Below the pieces are notes generated by a model. The model was not told the origin of the DNA. It saw nothing but the letters and a program-made list of their open reading frames with translations, and made no database searches. Of a DNA stretch of 64,000 nt, positions 25,254 to 37,998 are shown piece after piece. The DNA is from Epiperipatus broadwayi (Eukaryota; Onychophora; Udeonychophora; Euonychophora; Peripatidae), in assembly GCA_028023455.1 (NCBI GenBank), contig JAQFVV010006272.1:5259217-5323216 (forward strand), given 5' to 3'. How positions within the stretch are numbered: the stretch's first letter is position 1; each line of letters begins with the position of its first letter. The position numbers and the translations under genes are program-made.

Positions 25254-28200
25254 CTGAAACAAACATTGTAGTAAGTGGGTTTTTTTTTTCAATCAGATAG
25301 TTTACATTAAGCAAATGTAGCAAGCACAACAAAATGTTAATATTCCTATGCTTGTAATTTTGTCATCATCCTAACAACACTACATACATATTGTTTCACA
25401 AAATATAAAATCTTAAGAATTTTTTAATTTTAAAAAAATAAGGGTGGTATATGTATATATTTTTTTTGTAATAGGCTATTAATAAATATAGTGTCCCTGT
25501 CAACCCCATGTATGTCATTTGATTGCAAGAGAACATATGGATTTTGAAATTTGTAGAATATAGTTGGCACTATATAATGTATATATTTTTAACATAAATA
25601 AACATGCCTTATGTCTCCAAAAATTATTTTTATTACAATATTTACTTCAAATATACTGTTATTAATGATTTGGCATCATTATAAATTTAAAGAACAATTA
25701 GTACTTAAAAAAAATTAGCATTAATTTAAAAATATGGCATTTACAAATTAAAATTATCTAATATACATATAAAATTGTATTCATTAAGCCATTAACACAA
25801 AAATATAATTAGTTATAAAAGGATAATGCAGTAATAAATTAGGCGAAAAGACTGTCTCTCTCTTTTAAAAAAAAAAAAAAGAGAGAGGAAAACACTTTAC
25901 AATTTCTCATAGGAATGGCAGAATTTATATCATCATTAAATTTACACTATGAAATTATTTTAAATAAAATTTTAATTTGATATTCATATATAGTGGTGCA
26001 AATATAAATAAATGTTTTTACTGAAAAAATTGAGTGAGCCAAGAAAATAGCTTACTGAAAGATGATTTATGATACTGCTTATATTGTATAGGCAAGTACA
26101 TATATGAAATTTTCAAATTTCTAAATTTTTATATATATATTTTAATTATGATTTAGTGAATCTATGGGTGAGCATGAATTTAGAGGCCTTATTGCATAAA
26201 CTATAAAGCATAAATTTATACACATAAATATCTTTGATAATAAATGTAGATAATATTTAGATTAAATATTTATTTCAAAATTAATTTAAAAACAGCATAA
26301 AAGAGTATAAACTCTCACTTTTGGAGATGAATCCAATTAAATTTCTTAATTCTGAAGAGAATAAAACAATAAAAATTGCAATTATTAATCAATGGAATTG
26401 ATTTTCAAAAAAAAGTTATCTGCAATAAAAATGTGTTGTATGCAAGATACTATATCTTTTAGAAATAATAAAATTTATTTTTTACCTGAATCTTTCCAGA
26501 AATGATGAGTTACTATTTTGTTATATCATAGGAATATTTTAAATAGAGAATTGGTATACTTTGATTGGAAAGAGGGGGAGGGGGTAAATGTATCATCAGG
26601 ATTATGCAAAAGTTATATATATATATTGTTATTTTCTGGAAAAATCAGATGCAAAATGGATCACTATAAATATTGAAATTTTTTTATTGTTTCCAGGTTA
26701 GCTTTCACATATAGTGAAATTGACATTGACATTATGTAAAATTTATACATTAACAATCTCTGTCCTAATCTCAACAGAATAATTTAAATCTTAAAATAAT
26801 GTGCAGAACTAACAGCCCAATATTTTATTAAAAAATATACTGATATAATTAATTTCTAAAACAAAACAATTATGCTATATCGTTATAATATTTTGAATCA
26901 AATATGGAAATTAGTAAATAAAAGAACTACAGGTAAAAAAAAATTGATAAATTGAAAAATTCCCTTTACACACACACAAGCCTATTTAAAAAATAATTGC
27001 AAGCAAAATGGCTATGACAGTTATGTGAAAAAGTAATTAATTTACAAGAATATATATCAAATCTTATATAAATCAATAACAGAAAATAAATAAATAGCTT
27101 ACATTATTAAGTTTATTATTTTATTTTATGTTTCATAAAAAATAAATAACTAATTCATGACTTCAACCATTAGTAACATTATTTTTCAGGTATTCTTTAA
27201 TGCAATATGTAATAATAGTTAGGGAGAAAGTAAAGCTTTTTTTTAAAAAAGTAAATTAACTTAAACTTTAGAATTGAACACAAAGACACAAAAATTTAAT
27301 TCAATCCATATAAAAGTTTTTACAATTTCTGATTGTGGCATTATATACATGAATATAAATAATATTTTCCTTTTATCATCATTAGTAGCCATTCTGAAAA
27401 TGAGAATGTCTATTCTTATTTTCAAAAGAAAAAAATTAATAATAATAAAAAAAAAGACACAGAATAAAAAATTAAAGTAAAAAAACTGGAATAAGAATCG
27501 CTGTGTAAAAATAATTCAAGGATGGAAATGTAATTGTGCAAGCACAAAGTTAAATGAATATGTAATAAAAGACTCATAACGACTAGATCCTGTATTAACT
27601 TAAGTGACTGAAGATAATAAAGTAAAAAAAAAAAATGAGAGAAAGAATACAAACAAAAGACATTTAATAAAATAAGATATATGAAAAATGACAGTTTAAT
27701 AATCATTAAAAATCTTAAGTATATAATTACTATAACTGTTTATATAACAGTTATGAACTAATAAAAACAATATATTAAATGATATTTGCATTTATTCTAT
27801 GGTAATAGTGGTAAAAAAGACTTATTTTGATATGATTGCAATGACTTCTGTAAAACTTACTTTTTCTCAGCTCATGAGGATATAAGGTGTTATATGAATC
27901 ATTGCTATTTTTTCTCTTTTTTTGTTTAATCACAATCTTTGAAAACAAAAAAAAAAAAACAAGTAAGGATTTGGAACCATACACATCTTTGCAGTAAGAG
28001 ATCATATGGGTTTTGAAAAATGTATGTCACAATCACATCAAGCATTAATTTATTTTTGTTCTATAATTTTGATAGAACTGCTGTTAAGTAATTAGATGGA
28101 AAGGTTTTCCAGTTGTGCCAATGGTGAAATGTAAAAGACAAATATCTTTTTCAAGAAGAAAACAATAAGTTAATTTTCAAATAATTTCTCTTGTACTTTT

Positions 28201-29430
28201 ATCTCTATTTTTGAAAGCTTATGAACTCTCATCAATGTTATCCATTGTTGCATAATATTATTATCTTATTACATGGAGCATATACATTTAATAAAAACTA
28301 GAATTAATCCTATAAATTTTAATATACAATTATTGATTTATTAATAAATATGATTTCTAGTTAGCTTATGGTATATCCACTAATTCTATCATATAATTTA
28401 GTGACAACTAATATTTATATTTTAATATTGGTATATCAAATTTTATATAGTTTAATCCAATTTTTTATTTTTTTTTATTTTTAGCAAATTATAGATGATG
28501 ATTATTAATGTGCATGCGCACACATTAAATTTATAAATTTCTTTTATTTATTATAAAATATATAGTTATAGGACATAAACATTAAAAATCAATAGATACC
28601 AAAATCGATATTAAAAAAGAATAATACAAGCCAATTCCGCTCTAACTAATAGAAGATAAAACATCAAAAAAGAAAAAAATGCTTCCATAAAACACATTCA
28701 TTATCAATAACTCTGTTTAGATTGATTAGATCAAAAACAATCTAATAATTTCATACTTGTATACAATATGACTAAGAAAGTTATGACCTAATAGTAACCA
28801 TCTTTTCTGATTTATAAACAATAATTAATTGCATATAGAACTCCTATGTGTTTGAATTAATTATTGCTCAACACTGTTTTTCTCATCTATATAACTACCA
28901 TCATGGACTGCCTTATATGAACATGGATCTTTACTGGATATTCTAAATATACTTTGATGATCATCTGAATTAACTAATAAATGCAATTAGCTGTAAATAC
29001 AATTATAATTTGTTACCTTCTCTATAAGCAAATGTTTATGGGTGGTTATTTGCAGTAACTGTCTATTATTATCAATTTATCATCAAAACCTGGACTATGA
29101 ACTCTAATCCACATGTCTTCAATTAATAAAAATTTCTTTTTTTTTCCATGTGTGGAATGTTTTATCCTTGTTTATAAACACCATAGGTTTATTAAAATTG
29201 TTACCAGTCTCTGATATTTTCACTTGTTTGCAATAATTAAAGATCATTGGTGATGATCCACCTTTAATATTTTCTTATCAAAACTAAAATAAGCTTAGTT
29301 TTTCTATTAACTTTATTAACTGGTTATTTGGTCAAGATAGATTTACAACTTTTAGCTATTTTATGTTCATTGTGTATCAAGAGTTAGTAACTATGGATTA
29401 TTTTATCTTTATATAACCCATTTATTTTGG
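25254..29430. other. part of the last SLK-like intron, no feature beyond simple sequence
   Basis: It contains a short hairpin CTCTCTCTTTT...AAAAGAGAGAG at about 25856-25887, TA-repeats near 25450, 26130 and 26615, and G-rich GAGGGGGAGGGGG near 26573. The Lys/Asn- or Leu/Phe-rich frames at 27274-28005 come from A- and T-tracts and overlap each other on opposite strands. Confidence 0.5.
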
Positions 29431-29435
29431 GTGCC

Positions 29436-29458
29436 AATTATAACGATCCGTTATAATT
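29436..29458. repeat. perfect 10-bp palindrome with 3-base spacer
   Basis: AATTATAACG-ATC-CGTTATAATT. It lies at the inner edge of the LTR-like block, next to GGGTGCC on the plus strand. Confidence 0.8.
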
Positions 29459-30211
29459 GAAGATCGAATCTTACCGTATCTGCACTACAAGGGCGCCATC
29501 TAGGCATTTGAACCTAGAAAAATTTATAAAATAGGCAGACACGCGCTGTTAAGATCCCACTTTATTTTATATTTAGACCGTTAGCCCATTGTCACTAGCT
29601 CATGGAGATGCAGAGATAATAATAAATAACTTGTTTAATTGTATCTTAAATATATATAAAAAAATAAAAGCCACTGCCAGTAATTAACACACAAACATTT
29701 ATTTACGCACAATAAATTTTGAATCATTTTTAAATTTTGAGGAATAAATTTATTATTTTAGATTTTAATATTCTTTTAATTTAACTTATTATTTTAAAAC
29801 ATCTACACAGATGAAATTTATATTTATTTTAAGATTGTCGAGTATGAATAAACTACATAGATCTGCATTTGAAAAGAAAATATTCTATCCTTTATTTAAC
29901 CTTAGGCCAAAAGTTCGCAGTCAAACCGGCGTCAATCCATCTGATACATTGATGTATTCAATGTAGCATGAAAATACGACAGCACAAATATATACCATAC
30001 TGTCCAGGAATGTACATCTGAACAGCATGGTTAGAGAAGACATTGACTCTTGTCCAATACGGGAATGTTACCTCTGTATGGCAAGAAGAACAATAAAAAA
30101 AAACTCCATAGGAAGGGACAGCGTTTCTCCGTCTTACTATTCCCTTCCATAGGCAAACAGAGGTGTGCGGCGCATAATGGAGATCCTGCATGTAGCGAAC
30201 CTCATACTACA
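29440..30211 (-). mobile_element. candidate solo LTR or LTR fragment
   Basis: Read on the minus strand, the block begins TGTAGTATGAGGTTCGC and contains a hairpin (GGAAGGGA/TCCCTTCC near 30100-30150) and an AATAAA signal near 29898. It ends ...CGTTATAATT directly before TGGCACCCAA, which could be a tRNA primer-binding site. Its base composition is richer in G+C than its surroundings. The overlapping open frames (29958-30191 minus, 30050-30295 plus) read through this non-coding structure. No second LTR or pol is present in the window, so this is a hypothesis. Confidence 0.35.
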
Positions 30212-30904
30212 TCTACTAATTACACCAATATATCCAATCCATTGACCCAATTTAACTACGAAACAAATAACCTAAGATTACCCTCCTCTAATTAATTAAT
30301 ACTTTACAAATTTATATAGCCATTCATGCCCAACTTAAATTTAACATTTATATAAATTTGCACAGATGGATTTATAAAAGTTTGTTTTTTAATGTTGAGC
30401 ATAGATCGACTACACAGATTACACGCTCAAAAACGTTTCAAAATAAACATAAATGATCAAAATATAAAGTCATTGATGTAATTGCATGAGGGATTCACAA
30501 GAAACCCAATGGCATTCATCCTAAGAAGCCGCATTAACACCAATAACTAAAAAGACATCCGAATAAATACATTTTAAATATTCACCGTAAGATATCATTA
30601 TTTACCGAATGTCTATATATTTTGATCAAATATGAAAACAAAAACATAATTAAACGTGAACAAATCCATGCAAGTGTCTATGCCCAACTTAAATTTAATG
30701 CATTTAAATAATTTATAGAAATATAAAGAAAATAAAAAATGGAAATGATTTTTTTTTAGCAAACTTAAATGTTTAAAATCTAAACATTAATTATCAATTT
30801 GAAATTTGAAAGTCAGATAAGAGTTCATTTAAACAAAAAAAAAAACAATTATGTTTAGCTTGTTAAATCTTTAAAGTTCTTAATTATTTGTATTAAAATT
30901 TTTC

Positions 30905-31033
30905 CATTTACACCTTACAGTAGAAGAGCTCCCGGTTCCTGTTGTCAATTCCCACAAAGACTTTCATGGAAGACCGGTCTGATATTCTGGAGGTAGCCTT
31001 AACTAGTTCCATTCCGGTATCACAGTCATTTCA
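30905..31033 (-). pseudogene. short coding-like relic of unknown origin
   Basis: A 40-codon minus-strand frame reads MELVKATSRISDRSSMKVFV, then GIDNRNRELFYCKV, ending in TAA. Codon use is mixed and G+C higher than the flanks, so it looks like former coding sequence, perhaps of a retroelement whose LTR is at 29440-30211. There is no good acceptor site at its 5' edge, so I do not call it an exon of SLK. I do not recognise the protein. Confidence 0.3.
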
Positions 31034-31776
31034 TTTTTAAAATAAGTGAGAGAGAGAGTGACAAGTGTGTCTTACTGGTCTGCCCCATCATAACATTTGC
31101 TATTACATTCATTATTTTATTTTAATAAGATAATGTAATAGTATTTCAGCATATGCTTGGTGTAAATTTTAAACTTTTTTTTTTTTTCAAAAGTGCAAAA
31201 AATTAAATGCTTCAAAATGATAATGTTATTAAATCACTAAATGACAAAGGATAAATAAATGTTTGTAAATAAGAGAATGAAATTAGTTTTTTTTTTTTTT
31301 AAATTTTTTTTTATAATAATTCATGTCTTAGTTAATCATAATACTTTTCACAGAATATTATAATAAGAATTTAGATTAAAGTTTAATATGGTGTACAGAT
31401 GTATAAAGTTAATAGAAATGTACCAAAACAATAATAATAATAATGAAGATAATCAAATTTGGAAAATTATCAATCACCGCTGTGAATGAGATTTTGTAAA
31501 TAGCCAATGTTCACTAATCTTAATATAATGAGTTGAGTATACTTGCTCCTTTCTTTGACAGTAAAAGCTTAACATCAAGATTAAATATACATTTTTTAAT
31601 TGAGACTAGATGTATCTCATTGACAGGGTAATAGAATATATCCAAATTCTTCTGATTACACAAGACTCTCTAAAGCATGAGGCACAAATATAGTAACGGT
31701 AAAAGTCATTTAAAAAGGAGATTATTAAAGAGACAAATTATTTGTGGAATGCAGTGAATTAAATCATTTTTTCTCG

Positions 31777-32350
31777 GGCTATGAATAAATAACATTCTGT
31801 ATCATTCTGTTGACAAAGAATCAAAAATAAAATGGGTCCAAGTATTCTTTAAGCTTTTGATATTTATAAACTTATTCTTGCCAATATTGGTAGAAACTCA
31901 GAATGAATTTAATATATCAACCAGATAAAAGCACGGCATTAATAAATTATACAAGGATGTAGACATAATTTCATTTTTAATAACCTTGTTTTAATAAATC
32001 AAAAGCTTAAAGAATAGGTGAATCCTTTCTATTCTTGATCCTTTGCTAACAAAATGTTATTTATTTATAGGCTGAGTTATATAAATTAAGCTATGCTAAT
32101 TTTATGTCTACAATTATTAACTTCTATTTGATTCTTAAAAGAAAGTTATTAAACGTGAGATTCTATCTCCGTACTTATATAATTGATTATTAGTTTGATA
32201 ATTATTAATGTCAGGTTTTCATCTGGCTCATATATTAAATTCATTCTGAATAAACATATAAGCATCAAACATATAAGCATCAAAAACTTAATGAAAAGAT
32301 GGATTCACTCTATTCTTGATTCTTTGTTAACAGTAATATTTATTCATAAT
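31777..32350. repeat. 80-bp repeat present three times (one inverted, two direct)
   Basis: The core TCTATTCTTGATCCTTTGCTAAC (about 32028) recurs as TCTATTCTTGATTCTTTGTTAAC (32309) and, inverted, as GTTGACAAAGAATCAAAAATA (31810). Each is next to a TTATTTATTCA-type end and an ATCAAAAGCTTAAAGAAT-type start. The inverted pair at 31777-31860 and 31998-32075 encloses 140 bp. The open frame 32183-32530 runs across the third copy and is not credible. Confidence 0.6.
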
Positions 32351-33010
32351 CTGAGGAAGAGTGGCTTTCTCCACTTCATTATATATATATTAAGCAATAT
32401 TAATTTCATGTTAAGAATGAATATTAATATAAACAAATGCTGCAGGTTAATTTCATTCTTTTGTTTTGGAAGACATCTTTTAATAAATACATTACTACAT
32501 GCATTACTTTATCAGTTACAAATTCTATAATATACATCACATAATCATTGTTAAAATTGATGCCAGAGATGTAAAGAGCTTAATGTGATATAGAATAGAA
32601 CATTTTAAGTTTTTCTATTTTGATAATATGGCACCTTATATATTCTCCTGATCACATTCATCATATCAATGAGAAAAATCTGGCAACAAATGAAAAATAT
32701 TTTGGTGAACAATGTAGATTTTCAGTGCACGAGATAATCTATGGCAGAACTATTTCTGAACAAAAAGCATCCCATATTCCACTGAAACAAATTAACAATA
32801 TTAGGCTTTAGTATAATTTGTAATTATCTCTCAATGACATCACACCAACGTTTTATGTACATTATACAATTCAAAGACAAAATTAGTATTATAGTAATTA
32901 TGATTATTATAACAACTCGTTATTAATAACATTCTCTATTCAGTCAAAAGTTTAAGTTATGAATCTATCTTCTCTATCAGTATGCTAACATCTAATATCT
33001 GAGAGTTCAT
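32351..33010. other. non-coding stretch
   Basis: A 63-codon plus frame at 32620-32811 (contains NEKYFGEQCRFSVHEIIYGR) has somewhat protein-like composition but no family that I recognise and no splice context. I leave it uncalled. Confidence 0.35.
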
Positions 33011-34812
33011 ATTAGGTATTGTAATATCAAATAAAATTTCAATACTGGTATTACAATATTATAAAACTAATATCGGTTTCACAAAAGAAAGTATATTAGC
33101 TGAATATTTTTAAATAAAGAGTATATTTTTGTTTCTAAATTTTTAATAATATTCATTACATTAATAAAAAGAAAAAGGTATAAAAAGATACAATATTAAT
33201 TTACTTACAATAATACACGAATAGTTCATAAACGAAACATTATTTTAAAAATTGTAATAATTTATCTCATACATAAAATATGAAAAAAAAAGTGTAGTAT
33301 TGCAAAAAAATAAATAATAGATACATAAAAGAAATATACTTCAAATAATTGCAAATATTTTCTTACACTAATTTTTTAAAAAATAGGAACACAAGACATA
33401 TATTTTAATAATTGTAAATATTTAAGAGTTTAAATTGTCCATACGTAATTTCATAAAATGTAAAGAATAAGCTGTTATAAACTTTCATCATTTAAAGGAG
33501 AAATTTTCATATAAAATCTTTGAGCTGTAGTAAAAATTATTTCCAATTCAACACTCGTTAGTGGTATTGTATTTAAAAAATCATATGCTAACTGTAATTA
33601 ATGTTCCTTTATGCCTTCTTGTTAAAAAAACAATTTCTTTCTTAACCATGCTATCTAATTCTTGAAATCCCTTAATTATTGGGTTAGAAGACAATTTTTC
33701 TCTGGTAGCTAATTCTAATTTATCTTTTACACATATTGATACTAATACTAGTACTTTCTTGCATATCTGTTTCAAACACAATTGGAATCTCTAAACTCTC
33801 CTTCAGAAGAAAGATGTCGTATAAACTGAACTATTATTCAATAAATAGTATGTTTATTAAGTGATGGAAACATCAACTGGTTTAAGATGTCACCATTTTG
33901 TAAGTATTGAATTACTTGCAATAAATTTATTCATCTTTGTAAAATTTGATATTGTAAGGCATCTTGCAATTCTTTTACAATTGAACAATTTTGACTACTA
34001 ACATTTTCAATCATAAATTTTATTGATACATCTGCAGTTAAAAGATTTGCTTTTCTACAAATGCAACTACTGCCATTTTATAGAGATAAGAGTAGAGATT
34101 GCATTTGATAATAAATTAAATTCATTTTCAGAGAAAACTATACCAAACTTTAAATTTATTAAAGCTTTTTTTACACAATACCTAACATTGTGAAATTTGT
34201 CAGCATACATAATAAACTATTCTGAGTTTTAATGTCTAATTGCAAAAACATTTTTTTATTAAATATGGCTTTAACATAATATTGCGAATTATCATTTTTA
34301 ATTGGGAATCACCTAAAACTTCTAATTATTTGTCTGTTCTTAGTTACTAGAGGTAAAAAATCCTTGTGGCTAAGATTTCAAATATTTTCAAATTCGGTTC
34401 CAACTGCTGCACCACTATTATTTTCATATTCTTTATCATTTTCTATATATTTGTTTTTGCCCACTATTTCTTCAAAATTATTTTTGAAATAGTCTTCTCC
34501 TAAATCCTTCCTATTTTTTTTGATACAGCACATCAGTTAGAGTTAAGTGGATACCATGTACTAAACATAGCTCCTGTTCAATCATCATCAGTTTTTACAC
34601 TTTTAACATTATACAAGCACCCTCTGCAGTAATACAGACTATATCAGTGAAAACAAATTAAATTTATTCAATTTTTGTTGTATTAATTCGACACACTTTT
34701 CTGCAGGCATTTATTTACCTTGTTACCTTGTATATAAATCAATACAATATTCCAAAAATCATTGGGAAAATGCACATTTACATTTAAATAGCATTTATTT
34801 TTAATTGATATC

Positions 34813-35076
34813 TTAAAAGTAAGACTGATTTTTAGGTAAATTACTTTTATTTTTTACTTTATCACAAATTTGGTTGCTAAAATCTATCACCATATTTCTA
34901 ATTGTATTTCCTGTTTTCAGTAAATCTTTGAAGCCCCTGAAAATTAAACAATGCTGAATATCTTCAGATGTAATAAAAATGCTGAATGGTAAACCATCAA
35001 GAACTGCTATTCTTGCAAGTATTTCTGCCAAATTTTTGTAATAATCATATTTAAAATATGCAGTAATTGAAGACAT
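34813..35076 (-). pseudogene. hAT transposase, best-preserved open fragment
   Basis: 87 codons read MSSITAYFKYDYYKNLAEIL, then ARIAVLDGLPFSIFITSED, IQHCLIFRGFKDLLKTGNTI, RNMVIDFSNQICDKVK, and stop after KNQSYF. This is the region between the BED finger and the catalytic core, and includes the first conserved block (LDGLPF). In intact relatives the frame continues into the catalytic Asp region. Here it is cut by a frameshift, and the following DNA is scrambled by stops. Confidence 0.7.
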
Positions 35077-35218
35077 TCAGTTTTTTTTTTTTTTTTTGCT
35101 ATATTTTCTTTGGCTTAGTCTGATTCTGTAGAGGTATTAAAAGTTTCTGCACAATTTTTTTCCAAATCAATATTGTGCATTGTTTTAAAATGTGTATACA
35201 AACCAAAAGTAGAAACAC

Positions 35219-35287
35219 CAATGATGGAAATAGTCCAATATAAAAATACAACTAGAACACCATCATCACAAAACTTCAGGAAAACAC
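35219..35287 (+). repeat. 68-bp SINE tail, inserted within the hAT zinc-finger region
   Basis: ATGATGGAAATAGTCCAATA followed by ACAACTAGAACAC and CATCACAAAACTTCAGGAAA is about 88% identical, by eye, to the complement of 41592-41659. GGTGTTT (on the minus strand) occurs at both edges, a possible 7-bp target duplication. It splits the BED finger's CxxC half from its histidine half. Confidence 0.6.
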
Positions 35288-36515
35288 CAGCACATTTTCT
35301 TTTTTAGAACATTTTTTTGCATTTTGAAATTTGGTTAGATTTTATTGATTAGGAAGTAATACCATACTGAAGTTACTGAAGTTGCATCACTATCCTTCTT
35401 GTGTTCTTTAAATTTAATTTCTTTATACATTATGCCCTAAGAAATTAATATTATTTTAATTAATAAATCAACATAAGTTAAAAAAGAACTACTTTCTGAG
35501 ACATGTTGTTTTCATATGATACAATTTTGACACACTATTTCAGCACTGTGGAAATAAAATGCAGATATTCACCGGTTACTAGAGAAGCACCTGTTGCCAA
35601 ATCTACTTATTATTTTTAAAATTATTATTTATTTAGAATTTAAATAACTTCAATTCCAATATTTAAAAAAAATATTTTTTTTTTTAAAATTAATATAAAT
35701 TTTCCATCTTTATTATTAAAATTTCAATGTTGTGGTCTCTTTGATTAGCATCATAACAGATGAGTTAACAAAAATATATTTTTAAATTACTATTGATACA
35801 GAATACTTGTAACTATAGACATATCAGTATTTAAATACAAGTATTCAATTATTGAAGAAAAATATCCAAGCCTAGTTCTCACAGTTAATTTTGTTTATAA
35901 ATTGCATCCAGAGAAAAACAAAAATTGAATTTATTTGGAAATTAAATTTTAAGGTAATTATTTAATTAATGATATTGAGATGTTAGATGGTATTATTTTT
36001 TTTACAAATGAAATAAGCAAATATTAATATATTAGATATATAGACTATCTGAATTAAAACAGTGAAAATAAAATGTTAATATTAATGATCATAAGTAAAA
36101 TATTGGAAATGAAAAAAAGAGCAAAAAACAAACTAGACAAAAAAAACGTGAGATTTTTATATGTCCATAATTCCTAATCTCTAAAACTTATTAATTGTTA
36201 GAAGTGCAATTCAAATCTCCTAAAGTAATAATTTAAGTTTTTCATGGTGTATAGCTCATATAAAAATTTTAACACATTTTAATTTTAAAAAGTAATGTTA
36301 TAAGATATATACGCTTAATGTGTTTTTAATATTATGAATTAAACTTACCTGTTGAGCAATAAATGTGGACTATACATATGCACAAATGAAATAAATATAT
36401 ATTCTATTAATATTAACAATTCTGTAAACAAACAATGATTAAAAAATTTAACTTATCAAGTATTTTTATAGTATTATTTTCCAAATATATATATATTTAA
36501 ATATACTCTTATTAC

Positions 36516-36629
36516 CTGTTTTCTAGGTTTTAATTTTACTTTCCAATCTTTCAAATCTTTTGAATATTCTTCATCTTGTCGTTTTAGTTTAAGGGTTTCA
36601 TGTTCCATTAACATTTTTCTCTTCTCATT
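36516..36629 (-). CDS. SLK: SLK/STK10-like kinase, penultimate coding exon
   Basis: This exon has 38 codons. It begins NEKRKMLMEHETLKLKRQD, continues EEYSKDLKDWKVKL and ends KPRKQ. The pattern MEHET-KLK-DEE-S-DLK-W--KL-PRK is a hallmark of the SLK/STK10 tail. The acceptor follows a poly-T tract (TTTTTTTTAAG) and the donor is CAG|GTAATA, both phase 0. It sits alone between introns of about 11.6 kb (upstream) and 11.3 kb (downstream). Confidence 0.92.
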
Positions 36630-37406
36630 CTTAAAAAAAAATACATATATAATATCAATTTCATAATATATGAAACAAAACAAAATTTTGTAGTACATAA
36701 TGGCTAAAAAATTTCTTTTCAATGTCTTTATCTAAATGTTGATTTCAAAAAATTATAAAATTTTATTCTATAAAGATATTTATTATATACTGATATAAAA
36801 TTATTGCAATAATGAAAAAAACTCAAAATCTATTTTTTTTACTCTCTTTAAATGTTACAAAAAAAGAAAATGGAAAACACAACAAAAAAAAGGCCATGAC
36901 ATTAAAAAATATATTTTTAAAAAAAATATACATATATAAATAAAAAAACAAATTTATTATAATGTCATTCATTGATAGCTACACACAAAAAAAATTGTTA
37001 TTCAGATATTTAGATAATATACTCTTACTAACAATATAAATACAAAAAATGAACAAAATAATGGGAACATCAGAGGTATCTTAGTATTATAATATATAGT
37101 CACAATTTTCACCAAGAACTGCTTGTACTCTATGTGAGGTATATTTATATAACATTTAAACAAAATCTAGAAAGAAAAAAATAGACTATTTGTCATGAAA
37201 AAAAAAAAAAAATGTAGAATTTTCTGACAGATTTCAAATGAGAATATTAATCTCTTATTAGTCGTTAAAGAATGGTCTATAGAAATTCAACAATATTTAA
37301 ATAATATCACATGACCACCACCTCTTATGCTTGTGTATAACTTGTTAAAACAGGCAAAACTCACTGTATATATTGCCACACAAAATCCCCATCTAGTGCC
37401 TACTCA

Positions 37407-37463
37407 TCCAATATCACCAGACTAGTTTCTGGCTTATGGCCTTCGTCAGTGAGGAGCCTTGGA
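37407..37463 (-). ncRNA. hammerhead ribozyme-like motif, family B
   Basis: On the minus strand, outer stem I TCCAA/TTGGA and inner CCTCA/TGGTG (four of five) enclose CTGACGA (37449-37443), a GGC/GCC stem II with an A-A first pair, and GAAA. These are followed by the palindrome ACTAGT (37426-37421) and C17, giving GTC. Predicted cleavage is between 37420 and 37419. The A-A instead of G-C at the first stem II pair may lower activity. Confidence 0.7.
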
Positions 37464-37941
37464 TCTGAGAGCACTGCACCTAGATCTTAGGATCTAATGC
37501 AACCCTCCAGCAACCACTTTTTATCTCCATTTAACTACAAAACTATGAGTCTTAAACTGAAAACACCTTAAGGTTTTCAATCCAAGTCCATTAGCTTATA
37601 TAGTCATATGGGTCTGAACCCAGTTCAGTACCCATATATTTTGGTGTTAATAATCATAGCCACCCACTATCCTATTAGGCAGGATTGGATGTTTATTGGC
37701 TTAAAACCAATCTTGCCTAATAGGTTGGTGGTGGCTATGGTTATTAAAGAACCAAAGACACCAAAATGTATGGATACTGAACTGGGTTCAGACCCATATG
37801 ACTATATAAGCTAATGAGCTTGGATTGAAAACATTAAGGTGTTTTCAGTTTAAGAGTCATAGTTTTGTAGTTAAATGGAGATAAAAGGTGGTTGCTGAAG
37901 GATTGCATTAGATCTTAAGATCTAGGTGCAGTGCTCTCAGG

Positions 37942-37998
37942 TCCAAGGCTCCTCACTGACGAAGGTCATAAGCCAGAAACTAGTCTGGGGATATTGGA
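37942..37998 (+). ncRNA. hammerhead ribozyme-like motif, family B (best copy)
   Basis: TCCAA (37942-37946) pairs with TTGGA (37994-37998). CCTCA (37951-37955) pairs fully, with one G-T, with TGGGG (37986-37990). The core is CTGACGA (37956-37962), stem II GG(T)C..GCC, then GAAA (37976-37979), with self-complementary ACTAGT (37979-37984) and C17 at 37985. The GTC cleavage triplet is intact. This is the layout of a type I hammerhead with minimal stem III, which in known cases is most active as a dimer. Confidence 0.75.

Larger units (their letters stand above)
33014..35876 (-). mobile_element. degraded hAT DNA transposon
   Basis: A minus-strand transposase relic runs from about 35420 to 33580. 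In order: a BED-finger end (STFGLYTHFKTMHNI, about 35130-35205), AVLDGLPFSIFITSEDIQH and LIFRGFKDL (34900-35020), NTIRNMVIDFSNQICDKVK (34850-34905), later NGGVLxHDFLPLVTK-like fragments near 34330-34390, and a C-terminal piece EKLSSNPIIKGFQELDSMV (33620-33690). The LDGLPF and NTIRxM blocks are typical of hAT transposases with a BED finger. The proposed outer ends are TAGGCTTGGATATT (minus, ending at 35876) and TAGGTATTGTAATATC (33014). The flanking 8-mers match poorly (GTTCATAT, GTTCTCAC), so the ends are tentative. Confidence 0.7.

Noticed and set aside
33014-33030. Firm hAT ends with 8-bp duplication
   Set aside because: The proposed outer 8-mers GTTCATAT and GTTCTCAC match at only about half the positions, and the two TIRs align weakly, so the ends are given only as tentative.
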